Shown piece after piece: positions 24,307 to 33,739 of a DNA stretch of 57,625 nt (positions are counted from its first letter, which is position 1; each line of letters begins with the position of its first letter). The translations under genes and the position numbers were made by a program. This DNA comes from Chloroflexi bacterium HGW-Chloroflexi-2 (GTDB lineage Bacteria > Chloroflexota > Anaerolineae > Anaerolineales > Anaerolineaceae): the NCBI GenBank assembly GCA_002840735.1, contig PHBY01000018.1, forward strand, positions 1 through 57,625, in the 5' to 3' direction. The notes beneath the pieces were generated by a model. That model saw only the letters and a program-made list of their open reading frames with translations. It ran no database searches and was not told the DNA's origin.

Positions 24307-26873
24307 GAATACACGATCACTTCTGCCTGGGAACCAGATGGCGTTTTTTCTACCTCGATTCTTCCAGGAAAGGCATCTTTTAGTTCTTCAAGGTGGGTAA
24401 TAATCAAAATTTTTGAGAAATCCCGTTTGACCTGATTAATCGTTTCAACCAGGCGACTGCGGCCGGTGTGATCCTGACTGCCGAAGCCTTCATCAATGAC
24501 CAGAGTTTGGAGGCGGGCACCAGATCGTTTTGCCAGAACCTGTGAAAGTGCCAGCCGGATCGCGAAATTAATGCGGAATGCTTCACCGCCAGAAAACATC
24601 TCGTAAGCTCTGGTATGACCATTGGCATCATTGATCAGGATATCGAGAGTCTCTTTTTTATCCTGTCTCTTTTTATCTTTATATTCACTTTGCGTTTCGA
24701 AATGGATGGATAACTGACCTATTGTCAATCGATCCAGTAGCTCATTTGCATGTGCTTCAATTTCTGGCAAAGCCTGTTCGATTAACAAAGCCGGAACACC
24801 GTTCTTGCCAAAAGCTTCTTCCAATTTTTGATACCGGCTGATTGCTACAATCAGCTGATCCAACTCTGCTTGTATCTTTTCCTTGTCGACTTTTTTGCGC
24901 TCAATCGTATCTAATCTTTGCTTATCCGCACCTAATCGGCGGCTGATCTGACTGAGCTCAATGTCTATTGAATCCAGTTCTTTTTTTAATTGGAGAATAT
25001 CAGGTAAATTTGCATACAGTTTTTCAAACTCATTCTGCATCTTTTTGAGCTTTTCAGATTTGTCTGCAAGTTCCTGTTCATCGTTTTTGATATCACCCAA
25101 TAAATCAGTCAATTGTTTCGTAATGGGCTCCAGCTTCCCACGCGCTGTTTCCAGATTGCGGTATTTTTCTTCAGTGCCACGCAGTTGATTTTCCAATTGT
25201 TGAAAGGATGAGTGTTTGTCTTCATCGAAATTAATCTCTTCTATTTCCTGATGAAGTGAAGCCATTTGCGATTGATACTTTTCTTCAAAGAATCGATTTT
25301 CTAATTGTTGTAAGATCGTTTGATATTCGGAAGATTGTTTTTTCTGCCACTCATCGATTGAATTTTGCATGTGATTTTTGTTCACGCGTCTTTCAGTTAT
25401 TTGATTTTGCGTTAGCGTAGATTCATTTTCAATCGCTTCTATTTTCTTAAGTTCAATTCGTGCTTCATTAATTTCTTTTGTAAATTGTTCGATTAATTTA
25501 TTTTCTTCTTCAATGATTCCTTTGCGCTCCACACCCTCTTTGATGATCAAATTCTCGTATTTTTGTTTATGATCCTGGGTAAGTGGTTGGCTACAAAACG
25601 GGCATTCCGGTCCTGCCCCGCGGAATTCTTTCAAGTGTTCACGTTTTTCATTATTGAGATGCTCCAGGTGTCTGATTTTTTCTCGTCTGGCTGAGATCTC
25701 ACCCTGTAGATTTTGAATCTTCTCATGTAGTTTTTGCTTGTTCGAAATAAAGATCGAGAACTCATCCTGCTTTTTTATGAAAAAGGCTAACTCTTGTTCA
25801 ATTTCAGGTAGTGTTCGTTTGTATTGTTCAATTTCAATATGTTTTTCATCCAGAAATTTCTTCTGTGTACTGAGAGATTTATATTCATTGTCGATTTCGT
25901 GTTGAATATTGATTAATTCCTGTTTGGCTTTTTGATAAACGACTGATTTTTTGTTTAATTCATCTAGCTCGAGGCGAATTTGTAACCACTGTTTATAATT
26001 TTCTTCAATTTGCGCTGCATTTTGGACCTGGTTTTGTAGTTTTTCTAACTGCATTGATAATTCATGCTGTCGTTTTCTGGTTTTATCCAGGGTTGAGGAA
26101 ATTTTTTCAATGTCTGATTTTTGTTGTTTAATTTGTGATTCAGCGTTTACTCTGGCCGAATCCAATAGTTTGGCCTGGTCAATGAGTAGATTATGACTTT
26201 CTTTTGATTTATTCTTTTCAACCAGATCTTTTTGGGTCTGTGCCAATTGAATTTTGAGTTGCTCTTCATCTGCTAACTCTTTATCTATTTCAAACAGAAT
26301 GCTTTCCAGCCGTTTTTTCTCAAATTCCAGATCTTTTCTAATTTCTTTTGTTTTTTTGAGATATTGTTCCCAAATTTCCAATCCAAGAATGTTTGACAGA
26401 ATCGCTTTGCGATCGCCAGGAGTTAATTGTGTAAATTGATCCGCTTTTCCTTGCAGGAAAAAGGATGCGTTGATGAAGGTATCATAATCCATGCGCAATG
26501 TGGATTGAATTCTTTTTTGTGTATCACTCACAGAATGCTCGGTAAGTGCACGCCATTGTTGTGCGTCCTGATCTCGAATATAGAATTCAAGGATTTGCGT
26601 TTTATCCAATTGTTTTGTGCGGCGAACTCTGAATAACTGTTGTTCATATTCAAAATCCATTACAACCAGGGCTGTTTCAGATTGTTGGTTGATCACCTGA
26701 TCATTTCTTGCTCTTGCATACCCAAAAAGAGACCATGTCATGGCATCTAAAATGGATGATTTACCCGCACCATTTGGACCCGTAATGCTAGCCAGATGTA
26801 ATTGTTCAAAATTGATATCAACCAATTCTTTATAGGATAAAAAACCCTGAATTTTGAGATTTACAGGAATCAT
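24303..26873 (-). CDS. sbcC: SbcC/Rad50-type exonuclease ATPase subunit
   Basis: An 856-residue SMC-like ATPase that works with SbcD on DNA ends and hairpins. Walker A GPNGAGKSS lies near residue 35, long coiled coils rich in Glu, Lys and Gln run from about 170 to 690, the zinc hook CPFC is at 424-427, and the signature MFSGGEAFRINFAIRLALSQ precedes Walker B in TLVIDEGFGSQD. It is shorter than E. coli SbcC (about 1050) because of shorter coils. It is coupled by 4-nt overlaps to neighbours on both sides. Unusually, its partner sbcD is separated from it by a CorC-type gene. Confidence 0.95.
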   Translation of the reverse strand: MIPVNLKIQGFLSYKELVDINFEQLHLASITGPNGAGKSSILDAMTWSLFGYARARNDQVINQQSETALVVMDFEYEQQLFRVRRTKQLDKTQILEFYIRDQDAQQWRALTEHSVSDTQKRIQSTLRMDYDTFINASFFLQGKADQFTQLTPGDRKAILSNILGLEIWEQYLKKTKEIRKDLEFEKKRLESILFEIDKELADEEQLKIQLAQTQKDLVEKNKSKESHNLLIDQAKLLDSARVNAESQIKQQKSDIEKISSTLDKTRKRQHELSMQLEKLQNQVQNAAQIEENYKQWLQIRLELDELNKKSVVYQKAKQELINIQHEIDNEYKSLSTQKKFLDEKHIEIEQYKRTLPEIEQELAFFIKKQDEFSIFISNKQKLHEKIQNLQGEISARREKIRHLEHLNNEKREHLKEFRGAGPECPFCSQPLTQDHKQKYENLIIKEGVERKGIIEEENKLIEQFTKEINEARIELKKIEAIENESTLTQNQITERRVNKNHMQNSIDEWQKKQSSEYQTILQQLENRFFEEKYQSQMASLHQEIEEINFDEDKHSSFQQLENQLRGTEEKYRNLETARGKLEPITKQLTDLLGDIKNDEQELADKSEKLKKMQNEFEKLYANLPDILQLKKELDSIDIELSQISRRLGADKQRLDTIERKKVDKEKIQAELDQLIVAISRYQKLEEAFGKNGVPALLIEQALPEIEAHANELLDRLTIGQLSIHFETQSEYKDKKRQDKKETLDILINDANGHTRAYEMFSGGEAFRINFAIRLALSQVLAKRSGARLQTLVIDEGFGSQDHTGRSRLVETINQVKRDFSKILIITHLEELKDAFPGRIEVEKTPSGSQAEVIVYS

Positions 26874-28207
26874 ATCTCCGAGGCCGATTCATCATTTTGT
26901 TGAACATCAAGGTTGATGGGATGTACCAATACTTTATCAACCCGTTTCCCATCCATATCCACGATTTCGAAGCGCATATTGTAGACATCAAAATATTGAC
27001 CAACCTCAGGGATGCTATCCAGCATGGTCATCATAAAACCACCCAAAGTTTGAAAGCCGACCCGGTCTTCCTCAGGCAGTGTTTCGATTCCCAGCAACTC
27101 TTTAATATCGTCGATGTCCAATAATCCATCCAATAACCAGGAACCGTCTTCTCGTTGAATGATCTGAATTTCTTCCTCTTCTCCAGCGGTAGGGATCGAT
27201 CCTACGATTGATTTCAGCACATCATACAGCGTTACCATACCCAGTACACCACTAAACTCGTCAATGACCAATGCTGCATGGGCTCCAGCTTCTTTGATCA
27301 GATCCAAAGCTTTTAAGGCTGATGTGCTATCCGGGACAAATAAGGGTGTTTGAATAATGTCAGGTATGGATGGAGTTGCACCATTCAGACTCTTGCTCAG
27401 TAAATCTTTACCCAACAACATACCTTGCACATTATCCAATTCACCGGTTGCTACCGGAAAACGACTATGATTGGAATTGATGACCTGTTCCAATATCACT
27501 TCGAAAGGCTCATCAAGATCAATCCATTCGATTTCAGTGCGAGGAGTCATGATCGAGTCGATATATCTTTCGCCCAATCGAAAGATTCCAGTTACCATAT
27601 CTTCTTCAGCGGACTCAAATATTCCTGATTGCGTCCCTTGCTTCATTAATATTTTTATTTCTTCTTCAGTAATGATGGGATCTTTTGATTTCTCAATCCC
27701 AAGAATCTTTAATCCAATATCGGTTGAAGCACTCAACAGCTTCACAATCGGTGATGTCAACCAGGAAATGGCTTTCATTGGCATGGCTACGGCAGAAGCA
27801 ATTTTTTCTGGGGAGTTCATGCCCAGACGTTTAGGAATCAGTTCTCCAATAACCAGGGAAAAATATGTGGTCAACAAGACGACAATGGCAACCGATAATA
27901 TCTCGCTATAGGGTTTCAACCAGGAGACATCCTGGAAAATCAAGCTTAAATCGGAGGATATGGATGCCCCTCCAAGCGCACCTGACAAAATACCAATTAA
28001 TGTAATACCGATTTGAACTGTGGAAAGAAATTTATTCGGATTTTCAGAAATATCCAGTGCCACCTGAGCAGATCGCACGCCATCTTTGGACATCTGTTGT
28101 AAACGGACTTTTCTGGCAGAAATGAGCGAAATTTCTGACATCGCAAATATTCCATTGATGATGATCAATAAGAAAATTATTAATATACTAAGAAAAATGT
28201 TGTTCAT
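26870..28207 (-). CDS. CNNM/CorC-type membrane protein with CBS domains
   Basis: A 445-residue integral membrane protein: a DUF21/CNNM region with about four helices (residues 1-190), a CBS domain pair (about 205-330, with MTPRTEIEWIDLD and ALVIDEFSGVLGMVTLYDVL) and a C-terminal CorC/HlyC FAD-binding-like domain (about 345-430). Relatives take part in magnesium or cobalt homeostasis and are often misnamed hemolysins. It separates sbcC from sbcD in the operon, with 4-nt overlap to sbcC and a 10-bp gap to sbcD. Confidence 0.9.
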   Translation of the reverse strand: MNNIFLSILIIFLLIIINGIFAMSEISLISARKVRLQQMSKDGVRSAQVALDISENPNKFLSTVQIGITLIGILSGALGGASISSDLSLIFQDVSWLKPYSEILSVAIVVLLTTYFSLVIGELIPKRLGMNSPEKIASAVAMPMKAISWLTSPIVKLLSASTDIGLKILGIEKSKDPIITEEEIKILMKQGTQSGIFESAEEDMVTGIFRLGERYIDSIMTPRTEIEWIDLDEPFEVILEQVINSNHSRFPVATGELDNVQGMLLGKDLLSKSLNGATPSIPDIIQTPLFVPDSTSALKALDLIKEAGAHAALVIDEFSGVLGMVTLYDVLKSIVGSIPTAGEEEEIQIIQREDGSWLLDGLLDIDDIKELLGIETLPEEDRVGFQTLGGFMMTMLDSIPEVGQYFDVYNMRFEIVDMDGKRVDKVLVHPINLDVQQNDESASEI

Positions 28208-28217
28208 ACTCCCTTAT

Positions 28218-29492
28218 TCAGTTTATTATTTCTGGTTCATTCTGATTATAGATTATTTCCTTGGCGATTAATTCCAATATGTCAATTTCTTCCGGTGAGA
28301 CTTTCTGGCTCTCCCAGTAAAGCTCAAGTAATTTTTCATGTGGCAGATTTGATATGCTTTCATCATCTCCTAAGCGAAGACGCGTAGAAAAAATTGGTTT
28401 TCGAAGGAGATGAAAATCCAATGCTGTCTCAAAACGTTCCTGAAACCAATGATCATCGATGAGATTGTCCCAATCCTTCGGGTATACCAATGTCATACGC
28501 ACCATCGCATTTTCAACCTCATAAGAATCAATTAAAGTTTTTTCCAGGTGATTTTTAATTTCGATTGGCGTTGGTAAAGTTTGATTTTCACTTGCGTTAA
28601 TTTCTCTTAAGTCCACCGGGATATCAATAAAGGGGCGACCATCTAATAATCGCCACGAGATTTGGCTTTTTCCTTTATCGACTTCTGCGATCACAAAATA
28701 TTTATTGTCTTTTGCTTCTCCAAAGTCAACTCTTTCAATCGATCCGGAATAAATTACATGCGGATGATCGTTTTCGTTCAGATCCTGTGCTTTATGAATA
28801 TGTCCCAGGGCTACGTAATCAAATTCTTTACGATTGACCAGGCTGATGGGTAAGACAATATCATGGCCCAGCATGATACTGCGTTCAGCGCCGTAGACCG
28901 CTCCCTGGATGGATGCATGTGCAGTAAGAATTGTTGGCAAGGTCGGATCCAGATTTTCCATGAGGTGATCGATAATTTGCGAGGTGATTGACTCAATGTT
29001 TATGTCGATTTCATCTATTTTCAGATAATCATCCTGATGTGCTGATAAAAAACCACTGCGGGTGATCCATGGAATGGCGATAACCTGGATCGGCAAATTA
29101 TTCAATTGCTGCGATGAAATAAATTCAGGTTTTGATACAAGGTGTACATATGGCACTGAGAGTGTGCTGAATTCCTGCAGGGCTGTTGCTCTTCCAGCAG
29201 CAGGGGAGATATCATGGTTTCCTACCAATAAAATGGTCGGTATCCCTGCCTGGGAAAGACGCATGATTCGTTTACCCCATTCGCGTTGAAATGTGGGTAC
29301 CGGAGTACGATCTTTGTAAGCATCACCTGAAAAAATAACGAGATCAATTTTCTCATTGATCGCTGTATCAACGATGGTATCTAATGCTTTCAGAAAATCA
29401 AGCACTCGAATTGGTAATCCGGTTTGAGGATCACGTTTTCCTTGTGATGCTATATCAATATGGGCATCTGAAAAATGTAAAAGTTTAATCAT
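28218..29492 (-). CDS. sbcD: SbcD/Mre11-type exonuclease
   Basis: A 424-residue metallophosphoesterase nuclease, partner of SbcC. The metal-binding motifs are in order: FSDAHIDI near residue 8, SGDAYKDRTP, VGNHDIS, the AHASI segment and GHIHKAQ. The C-terminal part (EEIDILELIAKEIIY) is the region that binds the SbcC coiled-coil base in relatives. It lies two genes upstream of sbcC in the same operon. Confidence 0.93.
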   Translation of the reverse strand: MIKLLHFSDAHIDIASQGKRDPQTGLPIRVLDFLKALDTIVDTAINEKIDLVIFSGDAYKDRTPVPTFQREWGKRIMRLSQAGIPTILLVGNHDISPAAGRATALQEFSTLSVPYVHLVSKPEFISSQQLNNLPIQVIAIPWITRSGFLSAHQDDYLKIDEIDINIESITSQIIDHLMENLDPTLPTILTAHASIQGAVYGAERSIMLGHDIVLPISLVNRKEFDYVALGHIHKAQDLNENDHPHVIYSGSIERVDFGEAKDNKYFVIAEVDKGKSQISWRLLDGRPFIDIPVDLREINASENQTLPTPIEIKNHLEKTLIDSYEVENAMVRMTLVYPKDWDNLIDDHWFQERFETALDFHLLRKPIFSTRLRLGDDESISNLPHEKLLELYWESQKVSPEEIDILELIAKEIIYNQNEPEIIN

Positions 29493-29504
29493 GTAGGCGG
29501 TTGA

Positions 29505-30797
29505 TTAGGGGGTATATCCAAGCTGCTTCATTAATTCTACACTAGGTATAAAATTCGGATGATATTCTAACGATTTCTTGAGATCCTCAATTGCGTTTTG
29601 GGTGTAACCAATCGCTACATATGCCTGAGCACGCCAATAAAAACTTTCTTCCAGATAGGGTTCACTGGCTGAATCGATGGTTAGCGTTGCTAAATTAATG
29701 ACATCCTGGTATCGACCACTATAATAATAGGCAAAGTACGGACCTGTCTGGTACCACATCATACGCCATGGACGGTCTTTTTCAGGTAATTGAGAATAAA
29801 CCTGAAAGGCTTGATCGTAGGATTGAGCAGCTCCGGCGTAATCCTGTAATTGCACCATACTGGTTCCCCGATTAAACCATGCGTAAAATAAATCATTTCC
29901 CTGGGTCGTATAAATTTCCTGATTGGCATTCTGGTAGGCGATCTGGTCTGCATCATGATCATCTGCATATTCACCCAGAACAGTGATTAATTTTGACTCC
30001 ATATCTGCTGTAAAAATTACCATAAAAATGTAATTAAATGATCGCCACTGTGTGAGCAGATCTTCATATGAAACAGGATAATCAGGTCTGAAATAGGAAT
30101 CCTGCGTTAAAAATTCCTGTTTAGCATCATCATATCCATTTAAAACGGCATAGTGCCCCATCCAGGAAATCTTGCCATTGACATCACGAATAAAAACACC
30201 TTTTTCCACTAAAACTGGAAACCCATTGGCAATTAATTTTTTCAAAAGGTCAATATTTCCACCAGAGCGCGTTATTGCCTGATACTCTGTGTGATCAATG
30301 ACGTAATTCGCCATTTCATATAACATAACATTTTTGTCTTTTTCGAAAGGTTTTAGAACAACTCCTGTATCCATGCGGTCACCTTCCCATCCCCAGAATG
30401 AAAGTTGCATAGAAAGGGTGGCTGGAGCACAATAATTCCATAAACCATGTTGATCCTGGTATCGTATTCCATCCAGATTGAAAGCAGATGGAAGGGGGGT
30501 AGGTTCGGACGTTGGTGTCGGTGTATCGATGGGTGTATCAATAGTGATAGTTAGCGTTGGATGTGGCGTAAATGTTGGAGAGGCTTGCAGAATTGGTGCA
30601 AATTGCACCTGCTCAGCATCCGGTACAAATACAACAGCTTCAGGGGGATTTAATGCATAATCGATTTGAATTTTCCATTGATCCACCCGCCACAATACTC
30701 TTTCCCGTAAACTGGGAACGGAAAAAAGGACGATCACCACCAGGGAAATAATCAGGATCGTTCCAAGAATAATTCTGGCGAAGTTTTTATTAAACAT
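29505..30797 (-). CDS. Membrane-anchored C39-like peptidase with TPR tail
   Basis: A 430-residue protein facing outward. An N-terminal membrane segment (residues about 5-27) is followed by a Pro/Thr-rich linker (TPTPTSEPTPLPS), a papain-fold C39-like domain with the probable catalytic Cys 123 in WNYCAPATLS and His 215 in GHYAVLNGYD, then about three TPR-like repeats in the last 150 residues (FYAWFNRGTSM, AAQSYDQAFQVY, YWRAQAYVAIGY). C39-like proteins cleave or hold peptides; partners unknown. The ATG at 30797 has a TATAAT box only about 8 bp upstream, so the transcript could be leaderless, or the true start is 13 codons earlier. Confidence 0.8.
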   Translation of the reverse strand: MFNKNFARIILGTILIISLVVIVLFSVPSLRERVLWRVDQWKIQIDYALNPPEAVVFVPDAEQVQFAPILQASPTFTPHPTLTITIDTPIDTPTPTSEPTPLPSAFNLDGIRYQDQHGLWNYCAPATLSMQLSFWGWEGDRMDTGVVLKPFEKDKNVMLYEMANYVIDHTEYQAITRSGGNIDLLKKLIANGFPVLVEKGVFIRDVNGKISWMGHYAVLNGYDDAKQEFLTQDSYFRPDYPVSYEDLLTQWRSFNYIFMVIFTADMESKLITVLGEYADDHDADQIAYQNANQEIYTTQGNDLFYAWFNRGTSMVQLQDYAGAAQSYDQAFQVYSQLPEKDRPWRMMWYQTGPYFAYYYSGRYQDVINLATLTIDSASEPYLEESFYWRAQAYVAIGYTQNAIEDLKKSLEYHPNFIPSVELMKQLGYTP

Positions 30798-31005
30798 ATC
30801 CCGATTATAACACTTGTAAAAAAGGAGATTATTCATCCAGAAACTTAATTAAAGGGAAATAAAAATGATAAAAGAATGAAAAGTGGAAAAAAAGAAGCTT
30901 ACAGTAAGGTCTTTTACCTTGCACATTTTCACTTTTATTGGTATTTTTATTTTATTGTCTAACAGCAATTATCTATTCAATGACGAATAAATGAGAGAGA
31001 GAAAA

Positions 31006-33165
31006 ATGGTTAAAAACAGATACAAAATACCCGTTAGCTTCAGTTTGCCACGTAGAATTCAAAGATTATCAGAATTATCCTTCAATATGTGGTGGGTTTG
31101 GAATCAGGATGCTCAGCAATTATTTAGATTAATTGATAAACCATTATGGGATAAATTGAACCATAACCCGATCGCATTTTTACAACAGGTGGATCGTGCT
31201 TTACTAAATAAATCGATTAATGATTTATATTTCTTAGATCGCTATGATGCTGTTATGAAGAAATATGATCAATATCTGGAAGGGAAAAATACCTGGTTTT
31301 CGGAAACATATCCTCAATTAGAAAAGGAACAAATCGCTTATTTTTCCTTTGAATTCGGTTTGCATGAAAGTTTGCCAGTTTACGCCGGTGGCTTGGGCAT
31401 ACTGGCTGGTGACCACCTAAAAACCTCCAGTGATCTTGGTTTACCTTTGGTCGGTGTTGGATTTATATATAAAAATGGTTATTTTATGCAATCCATTACA
31501 GAGGATGGCTGGCAGGAAACACGAAATTTTTATCTTAATTATTCCGAAGTGCCAATTATTCCATTAACAGATGAACAAGGGAATTCACTGACAATTTCCA
31601 TTGATTTACCAGGCAGATTGGTTTTTGCTCGGATCTGGCAGGTAAATATTGGCAGAAATTTCTTATATTTGCTGGATTCTGATCTGGATGAAAATTCACC
31701 TAATGATCGCCAATTAACATCGAGATTATATAGCAACGATCTGGAAGTTCGAATTTCACAGGAAATTTTATTAGGAATGGGTGGTGTGCGCGCGTTACGC
31801 ATTTTGGGATACAAACCGACAGTCTGGCACATGAATGAAGGTCATTCTGCGTTTCTCGCTTTAGAACGTATTCTGGAGATGATTGATAACGGAAAAACCT
31901 TTGAAGAAGCCGCAGCAATCGTTAAAAAGAATAATGTATTTACTACCCACACACCGGTTCCTGCTGGGAATGATCAATTTCCAATCTGGTTGATTGATAA
32001 ATATTTTTCACAAATTTGGCCAAAATTAAACCTCTCCAGAGATCAATTTGTTGATTTAGGAAAACAAGCACAAACCTGGGGGGAAACATTTGTTATGCCG
32101 GTTCTGGCGCTTAGGCTCTCAGAACACATGAATTCAGTTTCTGAATTACATGGTGATGTTTCCCGAAAAATGTGGAACTGGTTATGGCCTGATAGAGGTG
32201 AAAACGAAGTTCCAATTACCCACATCACCAATGGGATTCACACAGGCACATGGATTGCCAGACAGACGAATCTTTTATTCCAGAAATATCTTGCTCCTGA
32301 TTGGATGGACCGGGCAGATGACCCTGAAATCTGGGAAAACATCGAAAGAATTCCTGACTATGAGCTCTGGGCAGTCCGAAAACATTTGAAACGAAAATTG
32401 ACTGTTTATTGTAATGAGGTTGCAAGGCAAAAATGGCAGCAAGGTAGTTTTCACCCCGTTCAGGTTGTTGCCAGTGGTGTTTTGATGGAACCGTATTCTT
32501 TAACCATTGGTTTTGCCAGACGTTTTGCGACCTACAAAAGAGCTAATCTGATTCTGAGAGACTACGAAAGATTACTCAAATTAGTGACCAATGAGCGTAT
32601 GCCTGTGCAAATTATTTTTTCTGGTAAAGCCCATCCGGCAGATGAGCCTGGAAAATTGATTATTCAGGAAATCTATCGCGCTGTCAAAGATGCCCGTATG
32701 GGTGGCAGGTTGATTTTCCTGGAAGATTACGACATGAACGTTGCCAGATTATTGGTTCAGGGTGTGGATGTGTGGTTGAATACGCCGCGCAGACCAAATG
32801 AAGCATCCGGTACATCCGGTATGAAGGCAGCTTTGAATGGTGTATTGAATTTCTCGGTTTTAGATGGTTGGTGGCGTGAAGGGTACAATGGCAAAAATGG
32901 GTGGCCGATAGGCGATGACACTGAATATGTGGATACTAATCAACAGGACGAAATAGATTCGAGGGATCTTTATGAGACCCTGGAAAATGAAATTGTTCCA
33001 TTGTACTATCAATCCAGATCGGCAGATAATTTGCCAAATGAATGGATTGCCCGCGTAAAAGAAACAATTCGTTCCAACGCACCAAAATTCTCCACTAGAA
33101 GGATGGTGAAAGAATATATGAATAATCTATACGCTGGTGCTGTAGAAAATAATGTTGATAAATAA
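31006..33165 (+). CDS. glgP: Alpha-glucan (glycogen/maltodextrin) phosphorylase
   Basis: A 719-residue PLP enzyme that releases glucose-1-phosphate from glycogen or maltodextrin. The N-terminal part (LPRRIQRLSELSFNMWWVWN) is the DUF3417 segment of the short MalP-type enzymes, and the PLP lysine lies in SGTSGMKAALNGVLNFS near residue 600. FSFEFGLHESLPVYAGGLGILAGDH is the catalytic N-terminal core. Two ATGs compete (30991 and 31006); I chose the second because relatives begin near it and a GAGAGA stretch precedes it. The UPF0316-type gene follows after 9 bp. Confidence 0.92.
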   Translation: MVKNRYKIPVSFSLPRRIQRLSELSFNMWWVWNQDAQQLFRLIDKPLWDKLNHNPIAFLQQVDRALLNKSINDLYFLDRYDAVMKKYDQYLEGKNTWFSETYPQLEKEQIAYFSFEFGLHESLPVYAGGLGILAGDHLKTSSDLGLPLVGVGFIYKNGYFMQSITEDGWQETRNFYLNYSEVPIIPLTDEQGNSLTISIDLPGRLVFARIWQVNIGRNFLYLLDSDLDENSPNDRQLTSRLYSNDLEVRISQEILLGMGGVRALRILGYKPTVWHMNEGHSAFLALERILEMIDNGKTFEEAAAIVKKNNVFTTHTPVPAGNDQFPIWLIDKYFSQIWPKLNLSRDQFVDLGKQAQTWGETFVMPVLALRLSEHMNSVSELHGDVSRKMWNWLWPDRGENEVPITHITNGIHTGTWIARQTNLLFQKYLAPDWMDRADDPEIWENIERIPDYELWAVRKHLKRKLTVYCNEVARQKWQQGSFHPVQVVASGVLMEPYSLTIGFARRFATYKRANLILRDYERLLKLVTNERMPVQIIFSGKAHPADEPGKLIIQEIYRAVKDARMGGRLIFLEDYDMNVARLLVQGVDVWLNTPRRPNEASGTSGMKAALNGVLNFSVLDGWWREGYNGKNGWPIGDDTEYVDTNQQDEIDSRDLYETLENEIVPLYYQSRSADNLPNEWIARVKETIRSNAPKFSTRRMVKEYMNNLYAGAVENNVDK

Positions 33166-33174
33166 GAGGTTCAT

Positions 33175-33696
33175 ATGCCATTACCTTCCTCTCCAATTCT
33201 GATTATTCTGATCATCTTTTTATTACGCGTATCGGATATGTCATTGGATACAATCCGGGTACTATTTGTATTCCGGGGTCGCAAAGGGTTAGCATGGGTA
33301 TTAGGCTTTTTTCAATCCATGTTGTTTGTGATTGCAATCACATCTGTGTTAGCCAATATGGACAATTTTCTCAATATCATAGCCTATGCAGCAGGCTTTG
33401 CGACTGGAAATGTTGTGGGGATGACCATTGAAAACAGATTGGCTGTTGGACATATTCACATGACAATTTTCAGTCCAATGGCTGGACCAAGAATTGCGGA
33501 TGCGCTCAGAAATTCTGGATTCGCTGTGACTGAAGTCTCCGGAAGAGGGAGAAGCGGGATGGTTTCTGTTCTTCACGTGGCAGTATTGAGACGGAAAGTG
33601 GATGAAGTGGAAACAATCGTCCTTGAGATGGATAAGGATGCCTTTGTTACAGCAGAAGATGTCCGGCCGATTAGACGGGGTTTTTGGCGGGCATAG
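33175..33696 (+). CDS. UPF0316/DUF2179 membrane protein
   Basis: A 173-residue protein with an N-terminal membrane region of about three helices (ILIILIIFLLRVSDM, FQSMLFVIAITSVL, NIIAYAAGFATGNVVG) and a C-terminal DUF2179-like domain (GFAVTEVSGRGRSGMVSVLHVAVLRRKVDEVETIVLEMDKDAFVTAEDV). The Cys-poor fold is common in bacteria with no assigned role. GAGGT precedes the ATG and it lies 9 bp from glgP, so the two are probably co-transcribed. A strong terminator follows. Confidence 0.85.
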   Translation: MPLPSSPILIILIIFLLRVSDMSLDTIRVLFVFRGRKGLAWVLGFFQSMLFVIAITSVLANMDNFLNIIAYAAGFATGNVVGMTIENRLAVGHIHMTIFSPMAGPRIADALRNSGFAVTEVSGRGRSGMVSVLHVAVLRRKVDEVETIVLEMDKDAFVTAEDVRPIRRGFWRA

Positions 33697-33711
33697 CTAA
33701 AGAAAAGATAG

Positions 33712-33737
33712 GCAGGGTGTTTATCACCCTGCTTTTT
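33712..33737 (+). terminator. Terminator between glgP operon and nfeD
   Basis: An 8-bp stem (GCAGGGTG 33712-33719 with CACCCTGC 33725-33732) and TTTTTT. The convergent nfeD stop is only a few bases away. Confidence 0.85.
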
Positions 33738-33739
33738 TG

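Noticed and set aside
26870-28207. Hemolysin
   Set aside because: The domains are CNNM, CBS pair and CorC/HlyC; this family is linked to metal transport, not toxin activity.
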